The translations under genes were made by a program, and so were the position numbers. Positions 49,601 through 61,960 of a DNA stretch of 64,000 bases are shown piece after piece; positions within the stretch are counted from its first letter, which is position 1; every line of letters begins with the position of its first letter. Under the pieces are notes generated by a model. It did not search any database, was not told the DNA's origin, and worked only from the letters and a program-made list of their open reading frames with translations. Source of the stretch: Paralichthys olivaceus (Eukaryota; Chordata; Actinopteri; Pleuronectiformes; Paralichthyidae); NCBI RefSeq assembly GCF_024713975.1, contig NC_091098.1, positions 20,516,816 to 20,580,815 of the forward strand, read 5' to 3'.

Positions 49601-52600
49601 CAAAGTTGTAATCCTGCGAGGGATCTCCTGAGTTCTCACATGGGCTCCTCCACATTTTCTATTAACTTGTTACAAGGGGGTAGGCCAGAGACCATAGGTT
49701 TTTCTCTACTCTCCAATATCTCCTATCTGTGATCAGGTTTTCGCTGTCAGAAGATCCAGCGCATTGGATGACCATTAATGAGGCTACAGGACAAATCACA
49801 TCGGCTAAGAAAATGGACAGAGAATCACCCTTTGTTGATGAGAAAGGCATTTACAAAGTCGCCATCTTGGCCGTAGATGACGGTATGAAGGAGCTCCATT
49901 GTGTATTGTAATCAAACACGAGCTGCATGGTTCATTGCTGAAAGTGACGTTTTTCCTTAACTTTGGTTACCAAGGTATGCCTCCAGCCACAGGTACATGC
50001 AGAGTCCTGATCCACCTGGGGGATATCAATGACAACACGCCAAAGCTGGTCCACAAAAGCGTAATTTTGTGTGGAAACAAGGGCAACAAGGTCATGGTGC
50101 CTGCTAAAGACTCAGATAATCCTCCATATAGTGGGCCCTTTGCCTTTTCTCTGGGAGGTGATGTTGATAATCTGAAGCAACAATGGAAACTAGACCCTGC
50201 TTCTGGTTAGTACTTAGCATTTAACCCGTGTCATTCAGATAAATCGTCCCTATATCTAACTTTATTTACAATGTTCTCTAGGAATGGAAGGTGGCCTTGT
50301 TAGCCTAACTTCACTTCCTTACGGCAACTACTCAGTGCCCCTGGAGATTCAGGACCAACAGGCCACAAACGCACGTGAGACCGTGGAAGTGATAGTGTGC
50401 GACTGTGGAAAAGCAGACGTCTGTCGAGCCAGAGAACCAATCTCATCCAGCCTCGGGGCCGCTGGTATTGGATTGATTTTTCTAGGATTGCTGATATTTT
50501 TGTGTGAGTATTCAGCAGTCAATGGACACATTAACAAAACCATAAGGTTTCTGCTCAATAAACCTACAGTAGCTGAGGGATGTGGTAGTTCCCTGAAAAC
50601 ACAACAAATGCGCTCTGTTCTTGAATGTTTATTTGATGCGTGTCTGCAGTGCTGCTACTCCTCTTTATATGCAACTCTGGAAAAAGGGCGTTCAATCACA
50701 TCCCCATCGCAGGGGATGAGGGCAACCAGACCCTTATCAAGTACAACCAAGAAGGAGGTGGCGCTGCATGCACAGTGAGTTGGTAGTTGTGAGTAAGGCA
50801 GTGACATCATATGCTATATTATACCCAGTTTGAGGGGTTCTGCATTGTTTAATTTGTTTTCTCCCTATCTGCCAGGCTAGGCCCACTCGGCTCTTGCCAT
50901 CTTCAAATGGAGTAACTGTGACAGACAGCCTGAGTACCACCCGGCAGGTACTCCTGATCCCGCCACACTCAGCTGCCTTTCATTCCCCTTTTTTGTGGTT
51001 GACATTTGAACAGACAGGTCTTATGTGTTAGTGTGGGTCAAAAGGCAGGCATTAAAAAACCTAAGTAAGCAAAACAGGGAAAACAGTTTTAGAAAACACA
51101 GGTCTTAACCTTCACGGTAAATTACAGCTCTAATCCAGCTGCTGTTCTTAGAGGTTGACTTGTCTGTTTTAGACATATTTATGACTTTATTTACAGGGTT
51201 TTTGTGGATTGTGTGACAGGTATCTCACAGGGTGAACTTTACCTGTATAGCCAGATACCAGCCATTTGAAGTTATCTGGAGTACCTGCAAGGAGGGACTT
51301 GTTACACATTTTACAGGGGTCTGCTTTACTAATTTTCTCTCCTCAAATAGATCCATAATGTGGATCCTGTAATAATAAAGAATGATACCTCTGGGTTCAC
51401 CGTGGTGAGTAAAAAAATATTTTATGTTTGACAGTCTATAAAATGAAAACTTGTATCCTGTAGATTTTAAAGAAATGATTTAAAGTAGCACAACTTTTTG
51501 AAATGGGGATTGCACAAAGAATAAATTAACTTTCAGCGCAGATATGACTTAAAACATCTGTGGTTGAAACAGGCCTTGTTCTTGTCTTACTATGCTCCTC
51601 TAACCCGAGTTAACTTTAATGTGTGTCACTGACAGAGTCATTCTAACATGGGCTTATGTGAAATGCGTCAGAGGGACGATTTTACAAAACTTGGAGGGCA
51701 GAACAAGGTGAGTGCAAACATGTTTCCTGAGGACAATTATTTGATTTATTAATTAGTTTTATAAATTACAATTTGTTGACTCTGGCATTTCCAATGTTTC
51801 TGTCTGTGCAATTTCCATATATTAAGTGTATATAATCCTGTTTACACACACACACATATATATACATATATACTCATGGTGCTGGATCCAGAGGAAGATG
51901 TCCTAAAACCATTTGAAGAAAGGGAGCTAAAGAGAGGATTTTGAAGGCAGAAGGTATAGAAGACTAAATGTACCTTATACTTGTTTTCTTAATTTTAGCA
52001 CTTATCAAGGAAGCCAAGCAGGAGAATCATCGACTGGGTAAGTAGTGCTCTCTAATAATGGAATATGATTTCATAAGTAGGCAAAATATAAATGTCTTTG
52101 ACTTGTTAACAAGGCAGTGAGAACCCCATGTGTTTAACCCATGCAGGAAGGCTCAACAAGGCGCACAGGGTCTTTCCGCATGCGGTCAAATCAACACCTC
52201 GCAGTTTGCATCGAACGGGTAAGATCACAAAGAGCTGAACGCTGTGCATCCTCTCTTAATGCTTTCATAAGGCACTTATCTTAACTGATAATCAAATTCG
52301 ACTAGCTGTATCGGTTGCACAGCACTGACTGAAGGACAGGCCACAATTATGATATAGTGAATGAGAATAAATTCAATGAGAAGCAAATGCAGGACATGGA
52401 TGAGAACAAAATCACTATTATTTCCTTTGTCTCAAGCAATTTAAGAAAAAGTCATACTGTGTGTGTTTGTATATGCATTCAACTCTTTTTGACAGACTGA
52501 CCCAGAAAATCAATTTTACTCAATTCCACAGAGAATCCACGTGATTGATGGAGACCTTATCGACCACCCGATGTACCAGCCCTTCTGCTTTGCCTACGAG

Positions 52601-52750
52601 GGAGACGACAGCATATGTGCGTCACTGGATGAGCTGTCACTCAGCAACCTGGGAGATGATGTTGAGTTTCTGAATGACTTAGGGCCAAAGTTCGAGACCT
52701 TGGGCAACATCTGTCACCAAACAGTTCAAAACAAAAACTCACAGATTTGA
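46627..52750 (+). CDS. cdh26: Cadherin, CDH26-like (19 coding exons, 842 aa)
   Basis: Exons: 46627-46653, 47187-47246, 47339-47431, 47533-47688, 47789-47936, 48345-48514, 48626-48754, 48862-49047, 49178-49449, 49737-49882, 49975-50205, 50282-50503, 50650-50774, 50876-50947, 51351-51404, 51636-51707, 51999-52037, 52147-52218, 52496-52750 (TGA). The frame holds through 2529 nt. Order: signal peptide ([16 protein letters not shown]), furin-type site RSKRR at 34-38 followed by Trp39, extracellular cadherin repeats with Ca-binding motifs [25 protein letters not shown] and GDINDNTP, a membrane-proximal Cys-rich part, TM at about 596-621 and a cytoplasmic tail ending in the catenin-binding block [19 protein letters not shown]. 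Length and the RSKRRW start fit CDH26 (about 830 aa in human), a calcium-dependent epithelial adhesion protein. Intron 7 uses a GC donor. Neighbouring mtg2 supports the CDH26 call; desmosomal or classical cadherins are less likely. Confidence 0.87.
50876..52218 (+). other. Run of five short phase-0 tail exons of cdh26
   Basis: Exons of 72, 54, 72, 39 and 72 nt all begin and end in phase 0, so any subset could be skipped without shifting the frame. They encode the segment between the membrane and the catenin-binding block (residues 656-758), rich in Ser, Thr, Arg and Lys. Confidence 0.75.
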
Positions 52751-54225
52751 GGGGCACAGCTGGAATTATCTCCTGATGATTCATTTATGGAGCAGATCAA
52801 GGTCTTCAAAAATATGGTGCACAAGAACACGTAAATAATAGTGAACAGATATTATGTTGATCAGAAAATTATTCCCCATTGTATGATGTCATACAGGTGA
52901 TAAGCGTCACAAAGGCAGAAAATGACATCATGCATAGTTCATATTAGTAGTTTTTTCAAATAATTTTTGGAGCTATCTCTGCATCCTACAGGACTAAAGA
53001 CCTGACCTGAGGCTTGTATACATAGAAAATGAATTAACAATCATATGGTATCATCATGACGACACTATGAAGTCAGAAAATAATGTTATAGTGTCTAGTG
53101 ACGCATTCATTTTTGCAAACCAATAACATTAGAATCAGGAATCACACAAATCTTCATCCTATCAACCAATCATTCCTCATCATATTGTATCAATGACATG
53201 AAAAAGATAGCATTGTCTAATGGGGGGTATGCAGTGCATGCACAGGGCACCGCCCCTTCAGTGTTTTCCATGCCTTGTTTGTGACTATGATTAAGATCCG
53301 GATGGATATTAATTCATTTATATACCACAACTTTTAGAATTTGTATTGTTTTCATTATGGAACTGAACATCTTACCTACAGTTTGGACACCTCTAACCAA
53401 ACTAACATTTGGTTGATTGATAAAATGAAAGGAAATGAATATAAGATCAGCTAATGCACATTAAAATAAGCCTCATCCTTGACAGTAATGCACTGTTTCT
53501 GTAGTCCTAAAATGCATGTTCTTCATACTTTACTACCTTGGTATGGTGCCCAAACTTTTGCAAATGCCACACTTAGTTTAACTTCTAATTATCTTAAAGT
53601 TCATGAAATAAAAAGTACATTAAAATCAGAAGATAGGCTGTTTTAATGTCTTTGTGGTTTAAAATGTAGCATTTGCACAGGGGCCCTTAAACCTTTGCAC
53701 TTAACTGTATTTGTATAGATCCAAATATTGAATAGTGACATGATGTGATACAAGGATTCTGTGGTGTAGGCTGTTCTATGCTTGGTTGAAGATCGACTCA
53801 TTGCACTGAAATAATTGTTAAGCTCTGGTGATTTTGAAATATTGTATCTTGACAGTAACTGGGTGGGTTGGCTTTTTTTGTTTTTTGTACTTTGCTGCAA
53901 TTCGAGTGTTGCAACACCTCAGTATTTACACAGGTGGAGGTTCTGTCACAACAGTATTATTTTGACTTTATTTTTGCTGTAACCTAATAGAAGTTAAACT
54001 GTGGTAACTGGGAAAAGTTAAGGTGCACACAAACAATTCCTGTTTGTCACAGACCAGCTGACTGGTTGAAAACATTGTTGGTCCACAGTACGACAATACA
54101 AATTAATTCATTGCTTTGTCTTTTTTTTTTTTTTTTAGCATTTTTGTATCTGTTTTTATAAATATACATTATTTTTAATGAAATGTACTATTTGAAATAA
54201 ACTTAGAATTGGTGGTAGCAATCTC
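52751..54225 (+). other. Probable 3'UTR of cdh26
   Basis: No coding frame is seen after the stop codon. Candidate poly(A) signals are AATAAA at 53607-53612 and at 54196-54201, the latter followed by T-rich sequence. A section at about 53379-53712 has flanking TACAGT sequences in opposite orientation and two 'aaac..ttgca' phrases, suggesting a decayed transposon inside the UTR. Confidence 0.4.
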
Positions 54226-54290
54226 TTTTATGTTTGTATGTTGTCATGTTTCATTTTACCTGGTTACAAAGGATAAATATTTGTCTAAGT

Positions 54291-54319
54291 CATATATATA
54301 TATATATATATATATATGT
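54291..54319. repeat. (AT)n microsatellite
   Basis: An AT dinucleotide array of about 27 bp, shortly after the cdh26 transcript end. Confidence 0.9.
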
Positions 54320-57300
54320 ACCAAACTAGCAATATGTCATATTACAATACATATATTTTACATTATAATTTGACTTCAATTTCAGCCACTTCAATTATTA
54401 TAAGTAATCAACAAAAATATATAATGCTTTAAACTGCAGACTTATCGTCTAACGACAAGACTGTGACATGAATTGCATAAGATAAAGAAGTTATCAATAA
54501 TAGCATAACAATATAGCTGCCATTATCTTGACGAAAAGGTACGTTTGGTTGTGTGGTTAAGTGTGGAAAATGATTTCCTAACATGTGCCTGTGTTGCTTC
54601 AGCCCGGCCTGTATAGATTTATTTGACTTATATACGGTAGGCTGTGATATTCTGGCTTCATGTTGCTGAATGTTACAGTGGATGTCTAAATTCACTCAGT
54701 CAGCAGAAGCAACAGAACTCATTTCAGGTCAGGTAAGAACTTTGATTGTAAGCACAATAAAAACAAAGTAAGACAAAATGAAGGCGTTAACAGTGCAGCT
54801 ATTTCATGGTACAGCAGGCCAGCAGAAATAAAATGCTATCACAAAGAACTATCAGCAAAAGACACAAAGTACAGTGACAGTATTTCAAAGTAATTCTATA
54901 CTCCACCCTGATAGATAGGTCAAACTGGCAGCTCGACCTGTTCTATTCATGGCGTGACGTGAGGAAGCTGGTGGCTCCAGTATTACGCCCACTTGTCCTT
55001 TTGTTTCTCCTGAGATTTTATCAGATTTCATCAGAGCTGCCCTTCTTCACTGGATCTCATAGATAATTACACAATCTAAATGATAGATACGTACGTGTCG
55101 TGCTTCCGTTATACTCACAATTCTATCAAATCGGTTTATTCCAGAAACTAACTACGTATTACTTCTATACGACTACTGAGGAGCAATGTCCAAGTTCATT
55201 TGTTAGTCCGACAGTGATTCATTGGCAGGAACACAAGCCCAGTGAACACTACATGATCTGTAACATCAACATGGAAAATTATGAAGCAGGATAAAGGAAA
55301 GAGAAAAACGACAATCATCATCATGAGAGGCAGCAACTGAGCAATTGAAAAAAGAAAAAATTGGTTTGGGATGAAAGTTTTTCTTTTTTTTTTTTTAATA
55401 ATAATTCCGGAAGTAAAAAAACTTTAATAAACTCTGTTCATAATATTGAGCGAATTAATATATGATGTTTTACGTATAAAATATAGTATTACATTATGTC
55501 TTTTATAATATATCTCAACCTGTATTTATATGTTTAAATATTTATTTCATGTTTTATTCATTTATCATCAAACTGGGCTAGAAAGGGGCTAAACATTTGA
55601 CTGTTTTGAATAAAACACCTAAAAAAACATATTGTATTTATGAATTGTGTGTACCTATAGTAATTATTATTATCTGTGATACACAGTAAAACATGGCACT
55701 TTTTCCAAACTTCCAGACTAAACTTATCGGATTCACATAAAGCCATTATTCAGGCTCATTCAAGAAATAGTCTCTTATCTGAGTGAATAACTTTCTTAAC
55801 AACACATTATCTCAGGCAATTTGTACTTGACATGATACAACAGATGTTGGTTATATCTGACTATCAACTTTACACTGCTTAGTCATGAGGCCAAACTGTT
55901 GATTATGCAAATCTAGCACTTCCACAGAAATGAGGAGCCCTTTTTTTGTTGTTGATGTTTTCCTGTATGCTGGCACGTGTCTATAATGTCTTCACTGAAT
56001 TTTTGTTTGACGTTTCCTCATTCACTACAGCAATGGGAAATGTGTTTCTCACTGTCTTTTGTATGTTGTAAAGTGTGCGTTATTTCATGTAATGTAGTAG
56101 AATTTGCAATTTGACATAAAACATTAAAAATCCATCATGTACTCACTCTGAGCCCATTGGAAACTGTGAGTTACTTCAAAATGCTAATGCATTCCTTATG
56201 CGGGGGTGGGTGAAAGCTTATCTTCAGTTGGTATTGTGTGTCACTGTGGAGATACTTCCATGGAAGTATTTTGTTTACTGATACTCTATGGTTATTCCAG
56301 TCAGTCACTGCCAGCTTGCCAAGCCAGTTTTAGTTTTGTGTGTGTGCATGCGTGCGTGCTTACATGTGTGATTTCCTGTACTTATACCTTTGTGAGGACC
56401 ATTTGAAGCATAGACCCGACAGACTGAGGACATTTTTGGAAAGTGAGGAGTTTTTGGCCAGTTCTCACTTCTTCAAAGGCTGTTTGAGGGTTAAGACTTG
56501 GGTCCAGGTAAAAACATTAGGTTTCACTGGGTTAATGTATTATGTCAATGAGTGCCTCATAACTACAGAGAGACATGCATGTGTGTGTGTCTTTTTTCTA
56601 TCAAGGAGATATGTCTTTTTACTGACATTGAATGTACAGAGGGACTATGAAATATAAAATGTGCAGATTCACTATGAAGCAGCACAGATCACAAGTCACC
56701 TTCAATTAATTTGAAGATGACTTGCTTAAATGAAGCAAAGTCGTATTAAACTTTCTTTCAAACAATCGTCAGCCAATATTCCCTAAATTATTATTAGTCA
56801 CTAGTTATTAGTTATATATTATTGATGTATTTCCAATGAAATATTTACTTCTTGTGGTTATTAAAAAACATAACCACTGTCATAACGAGCCATGAGTAAC
56901 TTTAATGCAAAACCTTATCATTTGAAGTTGAAAAGTGGTACTTACATATATATTTGAGTTTCTAATGAATTATAGAGGTGACTACATTGCTGATGTGATC
57001 TGCTCACTCATTTTTAGTGTGTGGGGTCTTCGGAGAAATGACTGAATCATTAACTAATTGCGGTTTCTGAATGAGTGTCTGTTTACTTGGGGCCGGCCTG
57101 GAGGAACCAGTTGTGTGCAGACAGGACACTGGGAGGGAGCAGCTGTTCCACTTGGAAGCCTTGATGAGCGTAGTCCTGGATTCTGTGTGAGCTCAGACCA
57201 GAAGGGGGCATCATGAACCCATGAATCGCTGCTGCACCTGGATCACCATGGAAGCTGGTGGATGGAAGAAAAACATCCACAATTATTAAGTGGAATGATG

Positions 57301-59050
57301 GACGCAACTGAAAACAGAGTTTAATCATCGCAAACTAGAAATAAGCACAATATGCACCACATGGTTATATTCAGCTGTTCCATGTGTTCTCTCTCTCAAA
57401 TTATGCAACAGCTGTAATTTACAGGCTAGAGAGATCCCACCTGGAAAGTTCCTCTCCTGAAGGAATCGGTGGGAGAAGTAAATAGGATATTTCTCCCACC
57501 TGCTGAGCGACATCAAGACAAAACAGCATCTTCATGTTGGGCGCATGAAAGATGTGCTGCTCATAATTTACGGTACATAACTTTAAGATGTCAGCAAGTG
57601 TGAGTGTACATAAGAAAATGAAGAAAAATGACATTTCTGTGTTCACTCCTCAAAATAGGAAGGTGTTGTGTGGTCATGATCAGATTAGATAAATGAATTT
57701 GTTCAATAATGGATATGTGTGCTCTGTCATTTGTATGATGGTGTTGAAAACTAGCTAAAAATGTTGAGGTGAGTGATGGTCACATACTTGTGAAAAAATA
57801 AAACTGACCTTGGCCCATGAAGAGAACCTCATCCTTCCAAAAGGAGTTACTGCAGGTCATGAAAGTCCAGGCAAATTATTTCTGTCAACAATAAACAGGT
57901 TTTCTCAGTTTTCTATGCACTCTGAATCAAAAGGATTTTTTTTTGATGGAGACCAAACCCGAGCTGAAAGGTCAGTGACTCTGGACGAGGTAGTAATCTT
58001 ATTATAGTCTTATATTTAAGCAGCAATTAGACCAAAATTAATTTTGATTCCTTAGTTTGCACTTCACCTGCCCCCTACTGGCAGAATGTCCAACATGCAA
58101 GTACAACACAAGTACTGTATACAGTCAAAATATTAGAAAACATAATATGAATGTTTAGTTAGATCATTTATATATATATGACACACAGGTCACTCTGCCA
58201 TATGACACTTCATACATACTATTTTTTAAGCTGACGATGCAGAAGAAGACAGTCCAGTAGGATTGTTGTCCATCTCTTTTATTCCTTTCACATGTTGAGC
58301 TGTAGAAAGAGGGAGGAAGCAGAGATAACAAGTTTAGCAAAATTCCAGAAAATATGTAACACAGCCAAATATCAGTTCTGGGAAGGAAGCTGATGTTCAC
58401 TGTCTGTTAAAGCAAAACCACAACAGTGGCACGTTTCCACAGAAGCTTTTACCTCTTCAGTATCACAGTACAACAGCTCAGGCCATTTATTGTGCAATCT
58501 TCTTTTTCATTAACCTTTCCTTCCAACTGTCTAAAGAGTAAAAGCTTCCATTATATCTTCTCTAGCAGCTGTTTAATACTATTTTTTAGCCTGATTGGTT
58601 TACAGTTCTTTATTTTGCCATTTATCTGAGTGCAGGATCACAGGATGACACAGTCTTTGCCTGAAGTGGTTTTCTTGTGAAGGAAGAAAATAAACAACAA
58701 TCAACCTGGGAACCAAGTTAAGAGATGGTTGTCCTATTTTATTCAAGCACAGACCACACCAGCTGAATTAGCAGTGATTAAAGGACATCAAGTTGTTCAA
58801 CCACCACAACAGGACCAATGAAAATGTAAATATGTCATACATGCCCTCTGCTGGTTACTTTGGGAACTTAGTGTGCCCACAGTTAAGATTCAAAGTCATC
58901 CCTGGCGAGTTTTTTTATTTTTTTTTTTTTTTATACTAAACATTCATTAAAAACATTTTTTAAGAAATCCCACAAAAAACAACAACATTTCAGCCTTTTT
59001 TCATATGTTGGATGTCATCAATAAAAACCAAACATTATATTTTGTCTTGT
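54320..59050. other. Intergenic region between cdh26 and mtg2
   Basis: AT-rich with no recognisable gene. Minus-strand open frames at 57083-57646 were examined and match nothing known. The region holds an interspersed repeat at 56330-56590 and a poly-T run near 58917-58932. Confidence 0.5.
56330..56590. repeat. Teleost interspersed repeat ('gaggacattt' type)
   Basis: The phrases 'tacctttgtgaggaccattt', 'gaggacatttttggaaagtg', 'ggccagttctcacttcttca' and 'gagtgcctcataactacaga' followed by GTGTGTGT are those of a common fish repeat family. It is non-coding. Confidence 0.5.
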
Positions 59051-59057
59051 TTATATA

Positions 59058-59063
59058 TTTATT
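59058..59063 (-). terminator. Candidate poly(A) signal of mtg2
   Basis: TTTATT on the plus strand, AATAAA on the coding strand, about 85 bp after the stop codon. This implies a very short 3'UTR. Confidence 0.5.
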
Positions 59064-59146
59064 AAGCAAATTAAATACAGTTTACATCTTCCAGTGTGTA
59101 TATACATGACAGAGATATCAGTAAAGCAAGAGGAAATGGTTTTTTA

Positions 59147-61702
59147 CTACCATTTAGTGGGTTTACCTTCCACACTACCTGGTCCTTGGAGGTAGCCGTC
59201 ATATAGCTCTCTGAGGTGGAGGATGAGCTCTTCTGTGTTCTGTCCAGTGAGAGCCGACACAGGAATGACCCGCTCGATGACAACGCTCCTAAGAGTCTCC
59301 AGCTTCTCCCGGGCCTCAGGTAGGTCCATTTTGTTGGCTATAATGGCCTGAGGCCGCTGGGACAGACCAGGCTCATACTGGTCCAATTCATAACGCAAAT
59401 GTTGGAGCTGAGTCCAGGGCTCTGGAGTGGAAAGATCCAGGACAAAGAGGAGGAAGCGACAGCGCTCTATGTGACGCAGGAAAGAGATGCCCAAGCCTCG
59501 ATTTAGATGGGCTCCTCGAATGATGCCTGGGATGTCAGCAACTACACAGAGCAAGGGTAAGAGTGGAACATACATGTTATATCGTGTGTTATAGTTATAT
59601 GCTGAAATCGATCTAATTAGAACTTATATTTAAGTTTTTGTTTAGTAAAATAATATACAATACATGAATTAAATTAAAACTAATTACCTGCAACTTGCTC
59701 ATGATCCCTGTAACTGACAATTCCTACATGTGGGCTGAGCGTTGTGAAAGGGTAAGCAGCCACCGCAGGCCTGGCATTAGATATAGCTCTCAACAACGAT
59801 GATTTCCCAGCATTAGGAAAACCCACCTGATGGGATATTAATTAAAAACAAATGAAAAACCATGTTTGTGGCATTGTAAAGCAATACGTGAATGTTTAAA
59901 AATGCTCTCACCAGTCCAGCATGTGCCATGGTGCGTAGCTCCAGCTGAAGGACCCTCTCCTCTCCTGGCATTCCTGAGGTTGCTGTCATCGGGGCACGGT
60001 TCTCATTGGACAGAAAGAATCGATTCCCTTTTCCTCCAGCTCCTCCAAATACAGCCAGATACTCTAGCCCGTGTTCAGAGAGGTCCGCTATAGTTTTCCC
60101 CTCCTCCTTTACCACAGTGCCTAATGGTACCTTTACAAATAGAAAAAAAAATATCACAGACAAGGTGAAGCAGAAAGGTGATGAAACAAAAGAATTTATG
60201 ATTTAAGACCAAATGTAAGGACTCACAGAAACGTAGGTTGGGCTGCCGTTCCGACCATAACAGTTCTTGCTGCCACCTGATTGCCCATCCTCTCCCTTAT
60301 AAACCGGAACCACTTGTGCCAATGATTTGACAAACCGATCAGCTGAAAGCACGTAAATGAAGAATAAGGAATATGGAAGCATGTTGTGATATAATTCCGA
60401 ATGGATGGAGCTCGGTCAGTGGCTGTGTTGACACGAAATCTTTTGAAAGGAATTATCAGGACAGAAAAAAACCCAAATGCTTCTGATTCTAGGAAGTAAG
60501 GTGAATGGTTGTAAAGACAGGTTAGGGAAAGTGTAGAACATAATGACATCTTATAACAGCTTACCCTTGAAAATGATGCTTCCTCCATCACCTCCGTTCC
60601 CTCCATCAGGTCCACCCCACTCTTTTCGGGGCTCACTGTGAAAGCAGCAGGCACCTTTACCCCCTGACCCAGCCACCAGCTTCACACGGCGATGGTCTAC
60701 AAAGTGACGGGTCTACGGGCCACATAAAGAACAATACTACAGATGAATGACCCACACTTCAAACCATCCTGAGAGCAGGTCCTCATGAACACAACACTGT
60801 AGGGTGGATTACACCAAGAGACGGTGTGGTTTGTTAATGATTTGCCTGCAAAACTTGTACCGTACACACTTGCGAATATAACTTTATGAAAGTAAAAATA
60901 TTCACTCCTTGTTGAAATGTTTGTGGATTCTGAAATCAATTAATCCGGTGTAAGAGATCGTTAAAATCAGCATTTTGTTAAAATCATTATTCATATCACA
61001 CGATGAAGAATACGTAGCATTGCATCACAAATCCTTAGTTTACCAGGTGTTGAATTGAATCAGACTTAGATTAGTGCTGCCCAATATCAAAATGCAAAAG
61101 CAACATATTGATATATTTTGTTGTATTACTCCTAAATGTATATTAATATGGTTTTACTACCCAGCTGTACAGAATATACATTACTATTTTATTTAAGTGG
61201 ATTAAAATAAATCCACATGGTCTTTCAATCAATTTAAATAGAACAGGAAGAAGTGATGTTATTTACGAGGAGGCAGAATGAGCAAATAATCAAACTCCAC
61301 AGCAACATTCTTTATTACTTGAAATACATATTACATTATTGATATTAAAGTGGAAGAAACTGCATTGGACAATTCTGTGAAACAACAGTCTCCAGTCATT
61401 TATGTTATAAGAACAAATGCAAACATAAAATTATGCAAAAATAAATTGCATTTGTAAATTAAGCATGAACATGACAGGAGGCAGGATAACACACGACCAA
61501 CACAGCTACTCACCAGCTTCTTCTCCGACATCTCTCCCTTCCTCTGCTGTCCTCGGACTTTGGCGCACATGGCACAGGAGGAGCTGACATCTCTGAACAG
61601 CTTCAGTCCCTTTGCCCTGAACTCTGGTACCAACATGAGTCCTGACATCAGGTCCGGAGGAAGACACCGAGGGATTCGAACCCTCCACAACGACGCAAAC
61701 AT
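59147..61702 (-). CDS. mtg2: Mitochondrial ribosome-associated GTPase 2, Obg family (six coding exons, 401 aa)
   Basis: Exons in gene order: 61702-61514, 60712-60565, 60342-60227, 60130-59912, 59826-59688 and 59541-59147 (TAG). All are GT-AG, total 1206 nt. The N-terminus ([13 protein letters not shown]..) is basic and likely a mitochondrial targeting peptide. The glycine-rich Obg fold spans about 67-224 ([34 protein letters not shown]). The GTPase domain follows: P-loop GFPNAGKS (226-233), switch [16 protein letters not shown] (273-276), NKMD (340-343) and SAL (366-368). All key nucleotide-binding residues are present. Mammalian MTG2/GTPBP5 acts late in assembly of the mitochondrial large ribosomal subunit. 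Human length is about 406 aa, so the model is full length. The start is the first ATG, in a 63-codon exon with a strong donor (CTG|GTGAGT). GTPBP10, the other vertebrate Obg protein, is the alternative and less likely. Confidence 0.94.
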
Positions 61703-61960
61703 TATTTCTGAGAAGCTAGTTACTTAGCTTGGTTTCGTTAGCTCACGTCCTTTCCGCTGTGTCGCCTCCATGAACACCTCCAGCAGCGAGAGAACCAGGA
61801 AAACACCCGCTGGCGTCACGATGTTGTTTCTTGTTGCACGTTAACTTTGGAAAAAGTGAAGAAAGTCAAACAACACGGATGTGCCGCACACACAGGAACA
61901 CGCTGGAAAACTACGGAGATTGTGAAGGGACAGTTTATCTACCTCTGCGGCTCTCTATCG
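61703..61960 (-). promoter_or_regulatory. Probable 5'UTR and promoter of mtg2
   Basis: Immediately upstream of the mtg2 start codon. It is richer in CG than the surrounding DNA and has no TATA box. On the gene strand it contains an ETS-like AGCGGAAAG (from CTTTCCGCT at about 61750-61758) and a CRE-like TGACGCC (GGCGTCA near 61813). These motifs are usual for housekeeping promoters, but the assignment is inferred. Confidence 0.3.

Noticed and set aside
57083-57646. Three overlapping minus-strand frames between cdh26 and mtg2
   Set aside because: Considered as exons of another gene; no family signature and no consistent splice phase.
60223-60654. 143-codon minus-strand open frame beginning at 60654
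   Set aside because: It reads mtg2 exons 2 and 3 in the wrong frame and through an intron; the spliced Obg frame is clearly correct.
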